64,000 bases of DNA from Pseudohalocynthiibacter aestuariivivens (GTDB taxonomy: Bacteria; Pseudomonadota; Alphaproteobacteria; Rhodobacterales; Rhodobacteraceae): NCBI RefSeq assembly GCF_011040495.1, contig NZ_CP049037.1:186001-250000 (forward strand), in the 5' to 3' direction. The notes beneath the pieces were generated by a model. The model made no database searches. It was not told where the DNA came from and was given only the letters and a program-made list of their open reading frames with translations. Of the stretch, positions 56,181-64,000 are shown in pieces. Every line of letters begins with the position of its first letter. The first letter of the stretch is position 1. Position numbers and translations under genes: made by a program.

Positions 56181-57239
56181 ATGTCGGGTCTCATCATCGA
56201 AGGCGTCACCAAGAAATTCGGCAGTGTTACCGCCGTTGAAGATGTGAACCTGCATTTCAAGACCGGCGAGATGGTTTGTTTTCTCGGCCCGTCGGGGTGC
56301 GGCAAGACCACGCTCTTGCGGATGATCGCGGGGCTCGAAGAGCCGACCACCGGCAGCATCAGTTTCGAGGGGCGCGACCTGACGCGCGTGCCCGTGCACC
56401 AGCGCGATATTGGCATGGTGTTTCAGTCCTTTGCCTTGTTTCCGCATCTGAGCGTCGGAGAGAATATTACCTACGCGATGCGCATTCGAGGCCATTCGCG
56501 GTCTGAACGCGAGGATCGCGCGCGCGAATTGTTGGATATGATGCATTTACCCGGTGTCGCCGACCGCCGCATCGGTCAGTTATCGGGCGGACAGCGGCAG
56601 CGTGTGGCGATTGCACGGGCGCTGGCACTGAATCCGCAGGTGTTTTTGCTGGACGAGCCGATGTCGGCGCTGGATGCCAACCTGCGCGAGGCGATGCAGA
56701 TTGAGCTGCGGAAGCTGCAACAGGAACTGGGCATTACAACGGTCGTGGTGACCCATGATCAGACCGAGGCGATGACCATGGCCGACGAGATCGTGGTGAT
56801 GGGCCGTGCAAAGGTGCTGCAAACCGGCACGCCCATGGATATCTATAAAAAACCGGTGGACAAGTTCGTGGCTGGGTTCATCGGAACCAGCAACCTATTG
56901 CCCGCCCGGATGAGTGCCGAGAACGCGGTGCGCGTCGGCGATGCCGAGCTTAGGGTCGAGAGTGGCGCCGCAGGCCAGCCCACAGGCACAGACGTATTGC
57001 TGATGACACGTCCCGAAGAGGTGTTCGTGCGTCCGGCTGCAAGCAACCCACCGGCAAATGCGGTTGTCGGCACGGTCAGCTTTGTTCGCGATATCGGTGC
57101 GACGATTGAAATCCTTGTGGATTGCAACGGACACGAGGTGATCTCGGTCTTGACGCCAAAGGACTGGCCGGATGTGCGGATCGGTGACGCCGTGACGGTG
57201 GAAATGCCAGTCGGTGCCTGCACCGTTCTGGCAGCCTGA
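56181..57239 (+). CDS. ABC transporter ATP-binding protein, PotA-type
   Basis: A 352-residue ATPase with GPSGCGKTT, Q-loop MVFQSFALFPHLSV, signature LSGGQRQRVAIARAL, Walker B VFLLDEPMSALDA, H-loop VVTHDQTEA, and a C-terminal TOBE domain (about 270-350). Energy unit of the importer in the nitrile hydratase operon. Confidence 0.94.
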   Translation: MSGLIIEGVTKKFGSVTAVEDVNLHFKTGEMVCFLGPSGCGKTTLLRMIAGLEEPTTGSISFEGRDLTRVPVHQRDIGMVFQSFALFPHLSVGENITYAMRIRGHSRSEREDRARELLDMMHLPGVADRRIGQLSGGQRQRVAIARALALNPQVFLLDEPMSALDANLREAMQIELRKLQQELGITTVVVTHDQTEAMTMADEIVVMGRAKVLQTGTPMDIYKKPVDKFVAGFIGTSNLLPARMSAENAVRVGDAELRVESGAAGQPTGTDVLLMTRPEEVFVRPAASNPPANAVVGTVSFVRDIGATIEILVDCNGHEVISVLTPKDWPDVRIGDAVTVEMPVGACTVLAA

Positions 57240-57250
57240 GGCGCGGGGGG

Positions 57251-58090
57251 ATGCAACAGGGCAGCAGCTTTACCCGCAGTCTCGGTCTGATCCCGTCGTC
57301 GGTGATGATCGGGATCTTCTTTTTCGTACCGTTCGTTTTGATCCTGATGACGAGCGTTTCGGTGCCATCGGAAACCGGCGACTATCAGCTCGGCTTTAGC
57401 ATGGAGCATTTCGAACGCTTCGCGACGTGGTTCTATATCGAACGGGCGTTGTTTTCGGCGGGGCTGTGTGCGCTGATCGCACTGCTGAGTCTGCTGATCG
57501 CCTATCCATTTACCTATATGCTGACCCAGTTCGGGCCGCGTTCGCAAACCTTGTGGCTGATCTACATTCTCGCGCAATTGTCGCTGTCGGAGGTGTTGAT
57601 TGCGTTTAGCTGGCAAATCCTACTGTCGCGCACGGGGGGGATCGCCAATATTCTGGTCATGGTCGGTCTGGCCGAGAAAAGTTTTGCCATGACACCATCG
57701 GCAGGGGCGGTTCTGGCAGCCTTGGTTTATCTGGCCGTGCCGTTTTCGGTGCTGTTGCTTTACCCGGCGCTCAGCCGGTTGGACAAAAGCCTGATCGAGG
57801 CATCGCGCACTCTGGGCGCGTCGCCGCTGCGCACATTCTTTACGGTAGTGATGCCGGTCACGCGCCCTGCAATCATCTCCAGTGGCGTGACCATATTTGT
57901 GTTGACGCTGGGCGCGATCATCGTGCCGCAGGTGCTGGGCAAGCCCGAGCATTGGACATTATCGGTGCTGATCACCGATCAGGCGATCTTTAACTTTAAC
58001 ATGCCCTTTGCGTCGGCTCTTGCGGTCGTGCTGCTGGCGCTGAGTGCCAGCGTGATCGCCGTGGTTACCAAATTCTCGGGGGGCAAATGA
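57251..58090 (+). CDS. ABC transporter permease, PotB-type
   Basis: A 279-residue permease with six hydrophobic segments and the EAA loop IEASRTLGASPLRTFFTVVMP (here given in part, about residues 178-197). Ends four bases into the next permease gene (ATGA overlap). Inner-membrane half of the translocation pore. Confidence 0.92.
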   Translation: MQQGSSFTRSLGLIPSSVMIGIFFFVPFVLILMTSVSVPSETGDYQLGFSMEHFERFATWFYIERALFSAGLCALIALLSLLIAYPFTYMLTQFGPRSQTLWLIYILAQLSLSEVLIAFSWQILLSRTGGIANILVMVGLAEKSFAMTPSAGAVLAALVYLAVPFSVLLLYPALSRLDKSLIEASRTLGASPLRTFFTVVMPVTRPAIISSGVTIFVLTLGAIIVPQVLGKPEHWTLSVLITDQAIFNFNMPFASALAVVLLALSASVIAVVTKFSGGK

Positions 58091-58875
58091 TGACCTTTAT
58101 GCGCCGCCTCTATCTGCTGATCTTTGCGCTTTACCTGATCGGCCCGATTGTCGTGATCACCGCCGTGTCGTTCAACGAAAAACGCTTTCTGGCGTTTCCG
58201 CCGCGCGGGTTCTCATTCCGCTGGTACGCCGAGATTTTCGTGGCGAGCGATTGGTTCAACGCATTGTTGAATTCGCTGATGATCGCGCTGGCCTCTGCCA
58301 CGCTGGCGGTTTTGATTGCGATGCCGGTCGCCTATACGGCGTGGCGCTATGGTCTGCGCTATGCCAAGGCGCTGTTCGCGCTTGGGATCGCGCCGTTTAT
58401 CCTTCCGCCCGTGATCATGGCATTGGGGTTCTTGTTACTGTTTACCAGTGCGGGGATGCATGGCCTGCTGATTAATGTGATCATCGCCCATGCGATTTTC
58501 TTGCTGGCGTTGCCCTTGGTCACGATTTCGCTGGGATTGGAGAGTGTCGATAAATCGTTGATAGAGGCCAGCCAAACCATGGGCGCCAGCAATGCCGTGG
58601 TGTTCCGCACCGTGATCCTGCCGATCGCGGCGCCGTTTGCTTTTGCCGGGTTCGCGTTCTGTTTCGTGCTTAGCCTGAATGAATATATCATCGCGTTGAT
58701 GACGGTGGGCTTTACGGTCGAGACGCTGCCGATCAAGATTTTCAACGCCTTGCGCTATGGGTACACGCCGGTGATCGCCTCTATCGCGGTGCTGTTTTTG
58801 CTGATCAACATCGCTGTGTTCAGCCTGATAGCAAAGTTTTCCAACCTCACGCGCATTCTGGGCGCGCAGGATTAA
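58087..58875 (+). CDS. ABC transporter permease, PotC-type
   Basis: A 262-residue permease, partner of the previous one, with segments beginning YLLIFALYLIGPIVVITAVS and the EAA loop IEASQTMGASNAVVFRTVILP (in part). The N-terminal FPPRGFSFRWYAEIF is typical of PotC-like permeases. The nitrile hydratase alpha gene starts 12 bp later. Confidence 0.92.
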   Translation: MMTFMRRLYLLIFALYLIGPIVVITAVSFNEKRFLAFPPRGFSFRWYAEIFVASDWFNALLNSLMIALASATLAVLIAMPVAYTAWRYGLRYAKALFALGIAPFILPPVIMALGFLLLFTSAGMHGLLINVIIAHAIFLLALPLVTISLGLESVDKSLIEASQTMGASNAVVFRTVILPIAAPFAFAGFAFCFVLSLNEYIIALMTVGFTVETLPIKIFNALRYGYTPVIASIAVLFLLINIAVFSLIAKFSNLTRILGAQD

Positions 58876-58887
58876 GGCGCGTTCGCT

Positions 58888-59484
58888 ATGCCCCATGATC
58901 ATCCCGATCACGACCCGCTGGAGGAAGGCGCGGCCCTGCGCGTGCGTGCGCTCGAAGAGCTTATGATCGCCAAGGGGCTGGTAGATCCCGCCGCGCTGGA
59001 TGCCATTGTCGAATATTATGAACGTGAAACTGGCCCGCGGAACGGTGCGGCGGTGGTGGCGCGTGCCTGGACTGATCCAGATTATCGCGCATGGCTATTG
59101 CGCGACGGCACCGCTGCGATTGCCGATATGGGGTTTTCCGGGTTTCAGGGGGAACATATCCGCGTTCTGGAAAACACGTACGAGGTGCATAATCTCGTCG
59201 TCTGCACGTTATGCTCTTGCTATCCGTGGCCTGTTCTTGGCCTGCCGCCGACATGGTACAAGAGTGCAGCGTACCGTTCACGCGCCGTTCGCGAACCGCG
59301 CAGCGTGCTGGCCGAGTTTGGCGTGGTGTTGCCCGAGGATATGCAGGTGCGCGTTTGGGATAGCACCGCCGAAATCCGTTATCTGGTTTTACCGCAGAGG
59401 CCGGAAGGGACGGAAGGGCAGGATACTGCCACGCTGGCCACGATGGTCACGCGTAACGGCATGATCGGTACGGCACGACTGTAA
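58888..59484 (+). CDS. nthA: Nitrile hydratase alpha subunit, cobalt type
   Basis: A 198-residue alpha subunit. The metal site is C106-T-L-C109-S-C111 in [18 protein letters not shown]; the Thr after the first Cys is the mark of cobalt enzymes (iron types have Ser). [15 protein letters not shown] follows, as in all NHase alpha chains. With the beta subunit it hydrates nitriles to amides in the cytoplasm. It is cotranscribed with a complete importer upstream, and beta and accessory genes follow, so the enzyme should be functional if cobalt is available. Confidence 0.95.
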   Translation: MPHDHPDHDPLEEGAALRVRALEELMIAKGLVDPAALDAIVEYYERETGPRNGAAVVARAWTDPDYRAWLLRDGTAAIADMGFSGFQGEHIRVLENTYEVHNLVVCTLCSCYPWPVLGLPPTWYKSAAYRSRAVREPRSVLAEFGVVLPEDMQVRVWDSTAEIRYLVLPQRPEGTEGQDTATLATMVTRNGMIGTARL

Positions 59485-59496
59485 GGGGGGCGTTAG

Positions 59497-60156
59497 ATGG
59501 ACGGTATCCACGATATGGGCGGCATGCACGGGTTCGGCCCTGTGCCCACCGACGCTAACGAGGTGTTCAGCGCCGACTGGCAAAAGCGCGCCTTTGCGCT
59601 GACCGAGACCATTGCGTGGTCGGCACCGTTTAATTCTGACCAACACCGCCATGCGATCGAAAGGATGCCTCCGCCGCAGTATCTGACTGCGAACTATTTC
59701 GAGAAATGGGCGATTGGTTGTCAGACTCTGTTACTGGAGGCTGGTCTGGTTGATGCAGAGGAACTGGCAACGGGTCGAAAGCGGTTTGATGTGCCGGACG
59801 GGCATGGACCTGTCGCGGCGAAGGAGTTGGTCAAAGCAACCCATGCCGGGGGGGCGATGTCTTATCCGCCCGAAACTGCGGACCCCAAATTTGCCATTGG
59901 TCAACGTGCACGCGTGCGCGATGATTGCCCGGCAGGGCATACCCGCGTGCCGCGCTATGTACGCGGGCATGTTGGTGTTATCGAAGCAGAGCTGGGGATT
60001 TTCCAGTTTGCCGATGCGATGGCGCGCGGCGACGGACCTGATCCGCACCATTGCTACACGGTTCGCTTCAGTGCTGCGGGCCTATGGGCGAGTGGGGCAG
60101 AGCGCGGCGCGACGGTTTTTCTCGACCTCTGGGAGCCATATCTTGACCCCGCTTGA
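59497..60156 (+). CDS. nthB: Nitrile hydratase beta subunit
   Basis: A 219-residue beta subunit beginning MDGIHDMGGMHGFGPV, the family hallmark, with active-site-side RHAIERMPPPQYLTANYFEKW and the C-terminal SH3-like domain (GQRARVRDDCPAGHTRVPRY, then RYVRGHVGVIE). It follows alpha by 12 bp and overlaps the accessory gene by 14 nt. Confidence 0.95.
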   Translation: MDGIHDMGGMHGFGPVPTDANEVFSADWQKRAFALTETIAWSAPFNSDQHRHAIERMPPPQYLTANYFEKWAIGCQTLLLEAGLVDAEELATGRKRFDVPDGHGPVAAKELVKATHAGGAMSYPPETADPKFAIGQRARVRDDCPAGHTRVPRYVRGHVGVIEAELGIFQFADAMARGDGPDPHHCYTVRFSAAGLWASGAERGATVFLDLWEPYLDPA

Positions 60157-60562
60157 GACGCATAAGCAGACGATGGATGACGTCGCGGCGGTGATCCCCG
60201 ACCTATGTGGCGATGGTCCGCTGTTTCGCGCGCCGTGGCAGGCCCGCATCTTTGCTTTGATTGTGGGCTGCGTGCATGCGGGGCATGTGCCCTGGGCCAC
60301 GTTTCAAGCGCGTCTCGCCCGCGAGATTACCGAGATGGAGAAAGCCGCGCCGTCCGGGGCTGCGCAAAGTGTCGAGAACGAGTATTTTGAGTGTTGGTTG
60401 CAGGCCGCCGAAGCGACACTGCAAGCCGAGGGGGTGATTGCGGAGGGCGACATCGCGGCGCAGATCGCTGACCTGCGCGTTGCGATAGCCGCCATTCGCA
60501 CAGCTCAATCCACCCCGGCGGGGTTCTCGACGTCCCGGCCGAGGGCGGCAAGGTCAGAGTAA
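60143..60562 (+). CDS. Nitrile hydratase accessory (activator) protein
   Basis: Start chosen at TTG 60143, overlapping beta, with GGGAG seven bases upstream; an ATG at 60173 (MDDVAAVIPDLCGDG) is the alternative. 139 residues with GPLFRAPWQARIFAL and YFECWLQAAEATL, resembling the N-terminal part of NHase beta, as cobalt-type activator proteins do. They insert the cobalt-carrying alpha subunit. Its 3' end overlaps the convergent DUF1185 gene by 58 bp. Confidence 0.85.
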   Translation: MTPLETHKQTMDDVAAVIPDLCGDGPLFRAPWQARIFALIVGCVHAGHVPWATFQARLAREITEMEKAAPSGAAQSVENEYFECWLQAAEATLQAEGVIAEGDIAAQIADLRVAIAAIRTAQSTPAGFSTSRPRAARSE

Positions 60563-61110
60563 CGATCCCCGATCCGGTGATGCGGACGCCCGCCGGTGGC
60601 GGCCCCCAGTGCGACCACGATTTCATCATGCGCGGGGGCGTCATAGATTGAAAACTGTACGGTCAGATAGTGCGATCGCCGCCCGGTGTCATGCTTGTCC
60701 ATCAGCGGCACCTGTATTTGCGTGTTCGCTGGTCCGCGCGTGTTGGTAAAGCCCAGATAGCTCTTGGCCCCCACGGCCTCGCGGTAGAAATTGCCATATT
60801 GCAGCGTATGGATCAGGGCAGAGGCATGTTCCAACTCGCAATCGGTGCCGGCGATGCAGGCCTTGCCATAGGCCTCGATTGCGTCGCCGGAACCTGCCAG
60901 CGCGATGAGGCGGTCGGTCAGCATCCGGCCCAATGGAGGGGCGAGACGTTTGATTTCGGGTGCAAGGTCCTCGACATATCCTTGGCCATGCCACGGGTTG
61001 CGCAAAACGGCGGCCACGCCGATCATCCGCAGAATGGGGTCAGCGGCGCGCTCGCCTTCGCGATGGATGTCCTCGTCAAAGGTGACGACTTTTCTCAGTT
61101 CAGGAAACAT
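60505..61110 (-). CDS. DUF1185 / amino acid synthesis family protein
   Basis: A 201-residue protein with ELRKVVTFDEDIHREGER, RMIGVAAVLRNPWHGQGYVE and YGKACIAGTDCELEHASALI, typical of the family called amino acid synthesis (PF06684). True function is not established; genes of this family often sit with flavin-dependent oxidation genes in catabolic clusters. It is 29 bp after the CaiB/flavin-reductase fusion and probably cotranscribed with it, and overlaps the nitrile hydratase accessory gene tail to tail. Confidence 0.82.
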   Translation of the reverse strand: MFPELRKVVTFDEDIHREGERAADPILRMIGVAAVLRNPWHGQGYVEDLAPEIKRLAPPLGRMLTDRLIALAGSGDAIEAYGKACIAGTDCELEHASALIHTLQYGNFYREAVGAKSYLGFTNTRGPANTQIQVPLMDKHDTGRRSHYLTVQFSIYDAPAHDEIVVALGAATGGRPHHRIGDRYSDLAALGRDVENPAGVD

Positions 61111-61139
61111 AGATTACCTCTTGGATCATGGTCAGAATT

Positions 61140-62660
61140 TCAGGTGTCATCAGGGGCCGCGTAGCGCCGTACGGTGCCGGTGGTTTCGTCGCCCAGATAG
61201 ATGCCGAAGCTGCCGTGCCGGAATTCCTCGCAATAGCGGGTCAGCATACTGCGTTCCGCCGCGCTGGGCAGTTTTTTCAGGGGGATGTCATCCAGATCAA
61301 AGAACTTGTGCCCCGACGGGGTATAGCCCTCGGCTGTGCCATGGTAATAGATGCCATGATGGCCGGTGCTGCTGTCCTGATATACGGCGTAGAGAAAGTC
61401 GAGCTGCGCCTTGATCCGTAGCTTTTCCAGATGTTTCTTGAGCAAAGGCAGGCTTTGCCGTGGCTCGTCCGCCGCGGGTATGCCGATCTCGCCATCTGCT
61501 CCGACTCTCAACAGCAGTTGTCTGCCACGCGAAAGAAGCGCGCCGATCTTGACCGGTCCGGCCTGCGAGGCGGCTGACACCAGTTCTTCTTCCAGACCGA
61601 TGGAGAAATAACTGCCTTTGAAGTATCCCAACGGGGCTGCATGACGCGCGGAGAAATCTATCACCCGGCCCACCAGAATAACGTGATCCCCCGCATCAAT
61701 CAGTCGCTCGCGTGTACAGACGATCCCCGCCAGCGCCTCGTCCAGTAGAGGCATTCCGGCAGCGCCGCCGCGCCAGCCACATTGCCCGAACTTGTCCGGA
61801 TCGCGTGAGGCAAAGAGGTTTGATAGCGTTTTTTGCCCTTCGCTGAGCACGTTGACAGCAAAAGACGGCGCGGCACAGAAGGTGTCACAGCTGTGGGCCG
61901 TTTTGGCGATGCACACGAGCAGCAGCGGTGGATCCAGCGATACGGACGTAAAGGAATTTGCGGTAAATCCGCGGGGTGTCCCATCCGATTGCAGAGTGGT
62001 CACGACAGTCACACCGGTCGCAAAGGTGCCCATAGCATCCCGCAATGCGCGCTTTTCCAGATCCGTCATCGGCACATTGGGCATTTCCGACAGGTATGTG
62101 TCCGTATCTCGGCCCGGTGTGGGTGGTGTGTTTGGCGGTGGGGCAGGGTGCGCAGAGAACGCGAGCGCGCATATTTCGTCGCTGTTCGCCGGTGGCGCAA
62201 TCTCCAACTGCTGGCCTTTGCCCGTCGCGTCGACCTGACGCAATGCGGCCATCAGGCCAAAGGCCAATGTCGCCCCGATGGCGGGCTGGGTGTCGGCAGT
62301 CGCCACGTTGGGAAGCGTCGCATAAATCAGGCGCGGGTTCAGTTCTGCCAGCGTGTGATATGCTAGGTTCAACTCTTGTCGCATATCGAGCGGCAGGTCG
62401 CTGACGATGGCATGGGCGCCCGCCAACAGGTTGGTCAGACCGGCGGCACCCTCGTCCGACGTCAGGTCGAATACTACACTTTTCTTATTGCGATCCAGCA
62501 GGTTGCCCGCCGGATGCCCGTCATCCGTCTGGCCGCTGAGAATGCCATCTACGCGGATCACTTCGGCGCCTTGATCCGCAAGCAGCATTGTGCCGTAGCG
62601 ACCGGGCGCGCCTGTGCAGAGGTCGAGAACCCGGTTCCCGTTGAGGATACCATTGCTCAT
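61140..62660 (-). CDS. CaiB/BaiF-like plus flavin reductase fusion protein
   Basis: 506 residues in three parts. Residues 1-165 resemble the N-terminal half of class III CoA-transferases (GNRVLDLCTGAPGRYGTMLL, NLLDRNKKSVVFDL, NPRLIYATL, TGKGQQLEI), but the segment that carries the catalytic Asp in CaiB is deleted. Residues about 200-355 are a flavin reductase (RDAMGTFATGVTVVTTL, TANSFTSVSLDPPLLLVCI). Residues about 365-506 form a further domain with a Nudix-like look (KIGALLSRGRQLLLRV). The reductase would supply reduced flavin to a monooxygenase, which is not seen in the window. Overlaps the alpha/beta hydrolase by 4 nt. Confidence 0.8.
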   Translation of the reverse strand: MSNGILNGNRVLDLCTGAPGRYGTMLLADQGAEVIRVDGILSGQTDDGHPAGNLLDRNKKSVVFDLTSDEGAAGLTNLLAGAHAIVSDLPLDMRQELNLAYHTLAELNPRLIYATLPNVATADTQPAIGATLAFGLMAALRQVDATGKGQQLEIAPPANSDEICALAFSAHPAPPPNTPPTPGRDTDTYLSEMPNVPMTDLEKRALRDAMGTFATGVTVVTTLQSDGTPRGFTANSFTSVSLDPPLLLVCIAKTAHSCDTFCAAPSFAVNVLSEGQKTLSNLFASRDPDKFGQCGWRGGAAGMPLLDEALAGIVCTRERLIDAGDHVILVGRVIDFSARHAAPLGYFKGSYFSIGLEEELVSAASQAGPVKIGALLSRGRQLLLRVGADGEIGIPAADEPRQSLPLLKKHLEKLRIKAQLDFLYAVYQDSSTGHHGIYYHGTAEGYTPSGHKFFDLDDIPLKKLPSAAERSMLTRYCEEFRHGSFGIYLGDETTGTVRRYAAPDDT

Positions 62661-63463
62661 GTCACTGGACCCTTGAGGTTGCGGTCGAGAAATCCCAACA
62701 ACACGTTGTTCATCTGGTCGGGATCTTCTGCCAGCGCCATATGTCGCAGACCGGGCAGGATATGCGTTTCTGCACCGGGAATCTCGGCGGCGATTGCGCG
62801 CGTCATCTCGGGGCCGTTGCCGTAATCCTCGTCACCCGTCACCACCAGCGTGGGGATATTGATTGGCGGTTCAGGCGCCGTGATTTCGTCAATCCCATCC
62901 GCGAGAACGCGGTAGTTACGATGATAGATCGCGATATCGTTGGCGCGCACCCAGCGGCGCACCAGATCCATCATGTCGGGGTGATCCTGACGATATGTGT
63001 CCGTGAACCAGCGTTCCAGCGCGGCTTCGACTGTCGCCGCGGGGCCATCGCGGCGGGCCTGCTCGACACGGGCGAGGATGGCGGTCTGAGCGTCGGGTGT
63101 GCGTTGGTGCGGTGAATGCAGAATGGCCAGCGCGCTGGTGCGGTCCGGGTGGTCCTGCGCAAAGCGGCGCGCGATCATGCCCCCAAGGGAGAATCCGATG
63201 ATCGCCGCGCTATCGATGGCGCATGCGTCCATTACTCCGGCTAGTTGTTCGGAGAACAGGCTGAGTGACGGCTCGGACGGGGGAGATGCGCTGTCGCCGT
63301 GGCCATAGAGATCGTAGGCGATGACGTCATAGCGCTCTGCCAGCGCGGGGGATTGCCATTGCCAGACCTGCGCGCACAGGCCCAGACCGTGGACAAGTAT
63401 CACCGAAGGCGCGTCCTGGTCTCCTCGACGGACGAAATATGTGCCATCAGTTGTTTGCGCCAT
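62657..63463 (-). CDS. Alpha/beta-fold hydrolase
   Basis: Start at ATG 63463 (MAQTTDGTYFVRRGD), preceded by GGAGG six bases away; the frame is open to 63544 but that start lacks a ribosome site. 268 residues: oxyanion VHGLGLCAQVWQ, nucleophile Ser in GFSLGGMIARR, acid in TGDEDYGNG, catalytic His in PGLRHMALAE. Lactonase/esterase or enol-lactone hydrolase type. First gene of the minus-strand operon. Confidence 0.9.
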   Translation of the reverse strand: MAQTTDGTYFVRRGDQDAPSVILVHGLGLCAQVWQWQSPALAERYDVIAYDLYGHGDSASPPSEPSLSLFSEQLAGVMDACAIDSAAIIGFSLGGMIARRFAQDHPDRTSALAILHSPHQRTPDAQTAILARVEQARRDGPAATVEAALERWFTDTYRQDHPDMMDLVRRWVRANDIAIYHRNYRVLADGIDEITAPEPPINIPTLVVTGDEDYGNGPEMTRAIAAEIPGAETHILPGLRHMALAEDPDQMNNVLLGFLDRNLKGPVT

Positions 63464-63566
63464 GGAAACCTCCGGTGTGTTGTCTGTGCTACGGTCGCGC
63501 TGGGACGATGCGCGCTGCAATATCGTTCGTGCAGACTGTCCCACTTGCCCGGCTGGTAGTTTTAAA

Positions 63567-63589
63567 TTTTGGACATGATGCGTCCAAAA
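63567..63589. promoter_or_regulatory. Inverted repeat TTTTGGAC-N7-GTCCAAAA between divergent hydrolase and ALDH genes
   Basis: Perfect 8-bp arms around ATGATGC, central in the 192-bp divergent gap, 66 bp before the aldehyde dehydrogenase start. A second short palindrome CTCAG-A-CTGAG lies at 63615-63625. Likely operator(s) for both directions; the regulator is not identified. Confidence 0.5.
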
Positions 63590-63655
63590 ATCTCAACTCA
63601 TATAAAAATTATCCCTCAGACTGAGAATCAGTTTTCTAATAGAGGGTTCGGCACG

Positions 63656-64000
63656 ATGGCAGAAATCGAAAGCTACGAGATGTTGATTGACGGGGAGTGG
63701 TGCCTTGCTTCTGACGCAGGGCAGTTCGACAGCGTCAACCCGGCAACCGGAGAGGTCTGGGCGCGCGTGCCCGAGGCGACGGCAGATGACGTCGATCGCG
63801 CCGTGCGAGCTGCACATCACGCGTTTCTAGATGGGCCATGGGCCAAGATGACACCAACCCAACGCGGTAAATGCCTGCGCAAGTTAGGTGATCTGCTGGC
63901 GGACAAATCCGAGGAACTGGGCCGCACTGAATCTATCGACAGCGGCAAGATGCTGAAAGAAACGCGCTGGCAGGCCAAGTATATTGCGGAGTTTTTCCAC
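63656..64000 (+). CDS. Aldehyde dehydrogenase (C-terminal part beyond window)
   Basis: From ATG 63656 the first 115 residues of an aldehyde dehydrogenase: MLIDGEWCLASDAGQFDSVN, PATGEVWARVPEATADDVDR, AAHHAFLDGPW and RGKCLRKLGDLLADKSEEL, the usual N-terminus of the ALDH superfamily. The NAD site and catalytic Cys lie beyond the edge. Divergent from the hydrolase/flavin-reductase operon; probably oxidises the aldehyde made in the same pathway. Confidence 0.9.
   Translation, partial: MAEIESYEMLIDGEWCLASDAGQFDSVNPATGEVWARVPEATADDVDRAVRAAHHAFLDGPWAKMTPTQRGKCLRKLGDLLADKSEELGRTESIDSGKMLKETRWQAKYIAEFFH

Overview
The window reads as chromosomal DNA of a Rhodobacterales (Roseobacter-group) alphaproteobacterium. 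This rests on the gene order rplU-rpmA-LysE-GNAT-obgE-proB-proA, chpT (CtrA phosphorelay), olsB-olsA, a suf operon headed by iscR and a short cysteine desulfurase, a cysteine-poor IscR, and high GC with Rhodobacteraceae-like protein signatures. No database search was possible, so names come from motifs, length and context.

Layout. (1) 1-4247: a taurine/nitrate-type ABC transporter on the minus strand (ATPase cut by the window edge), an SDR dehydrogenase and a divergent LysR regulator. (2) 4248-15986: an AT-richer accessory block. It holds a GntR/FCD regulator with two copies of the operator-like ATTGTTGACAAT 105 bp apart, a polyamine-type ABC transporter (ATPase, binding protein, two permeases), an M20 peptidase and a C26 (PuuD-like) glutamine amidotransferase. 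The second permease is broken by an IS5-family element and the amidotransferase by an IS66 element. Both insertions can be reversed on paper to give intact reading frames. Degenerate IS3-family remnants in opposite orientation sit at both edges. (3) 15987-50998: mostly core chromosome, with tRNA-Ser, two DUF2059 proteins, rplU/rpmA, obgE, proBA, chpT, olsBA, trmJ, ctaA, an M32 carboxypeptidase, gyrA, hemB, mfd, the suf Fe-S assembly operon and tRNA-Arg. (4) 51053-64000: a catabolic cluster. It has a nitrilase-superfamily hydrolase, a Zn alcohol dehydrogenase, a LysR regulator, an agmatinase-family hydrolase, a second polyamine-type ABC transporter, a cobalt-type nitrile hydratase (alpha, beta, accessory), then on the minus strand a DUF1185 protein, a CaiB/flavin-reductase fusion and an alpha/beta hydrolase, and a divergent aldehyde dehydrogenase cut by the window end.

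How it works together. The suf operon has a promoter whose -10 box overlaps a perfect 17-bp iron-control palindrome, so Fe-S assembly should respond to iron or Fe-S status. The cluster at 51-64 kb looks like import of a cationic nitrogen compound and its breakdown through nitrile hydration, C-N and guanidine/amidine hydrolysis and oxidation of an aldehyde. The exact substrate cannot be read from sequence, and this combination is the best candidate for an undescribed pathway. The accessory block at 5-15.6 kb looks like a related amine or gamma-glutamyl-amine uptake and hydrolysis operon that insertion sequences have inactivated.
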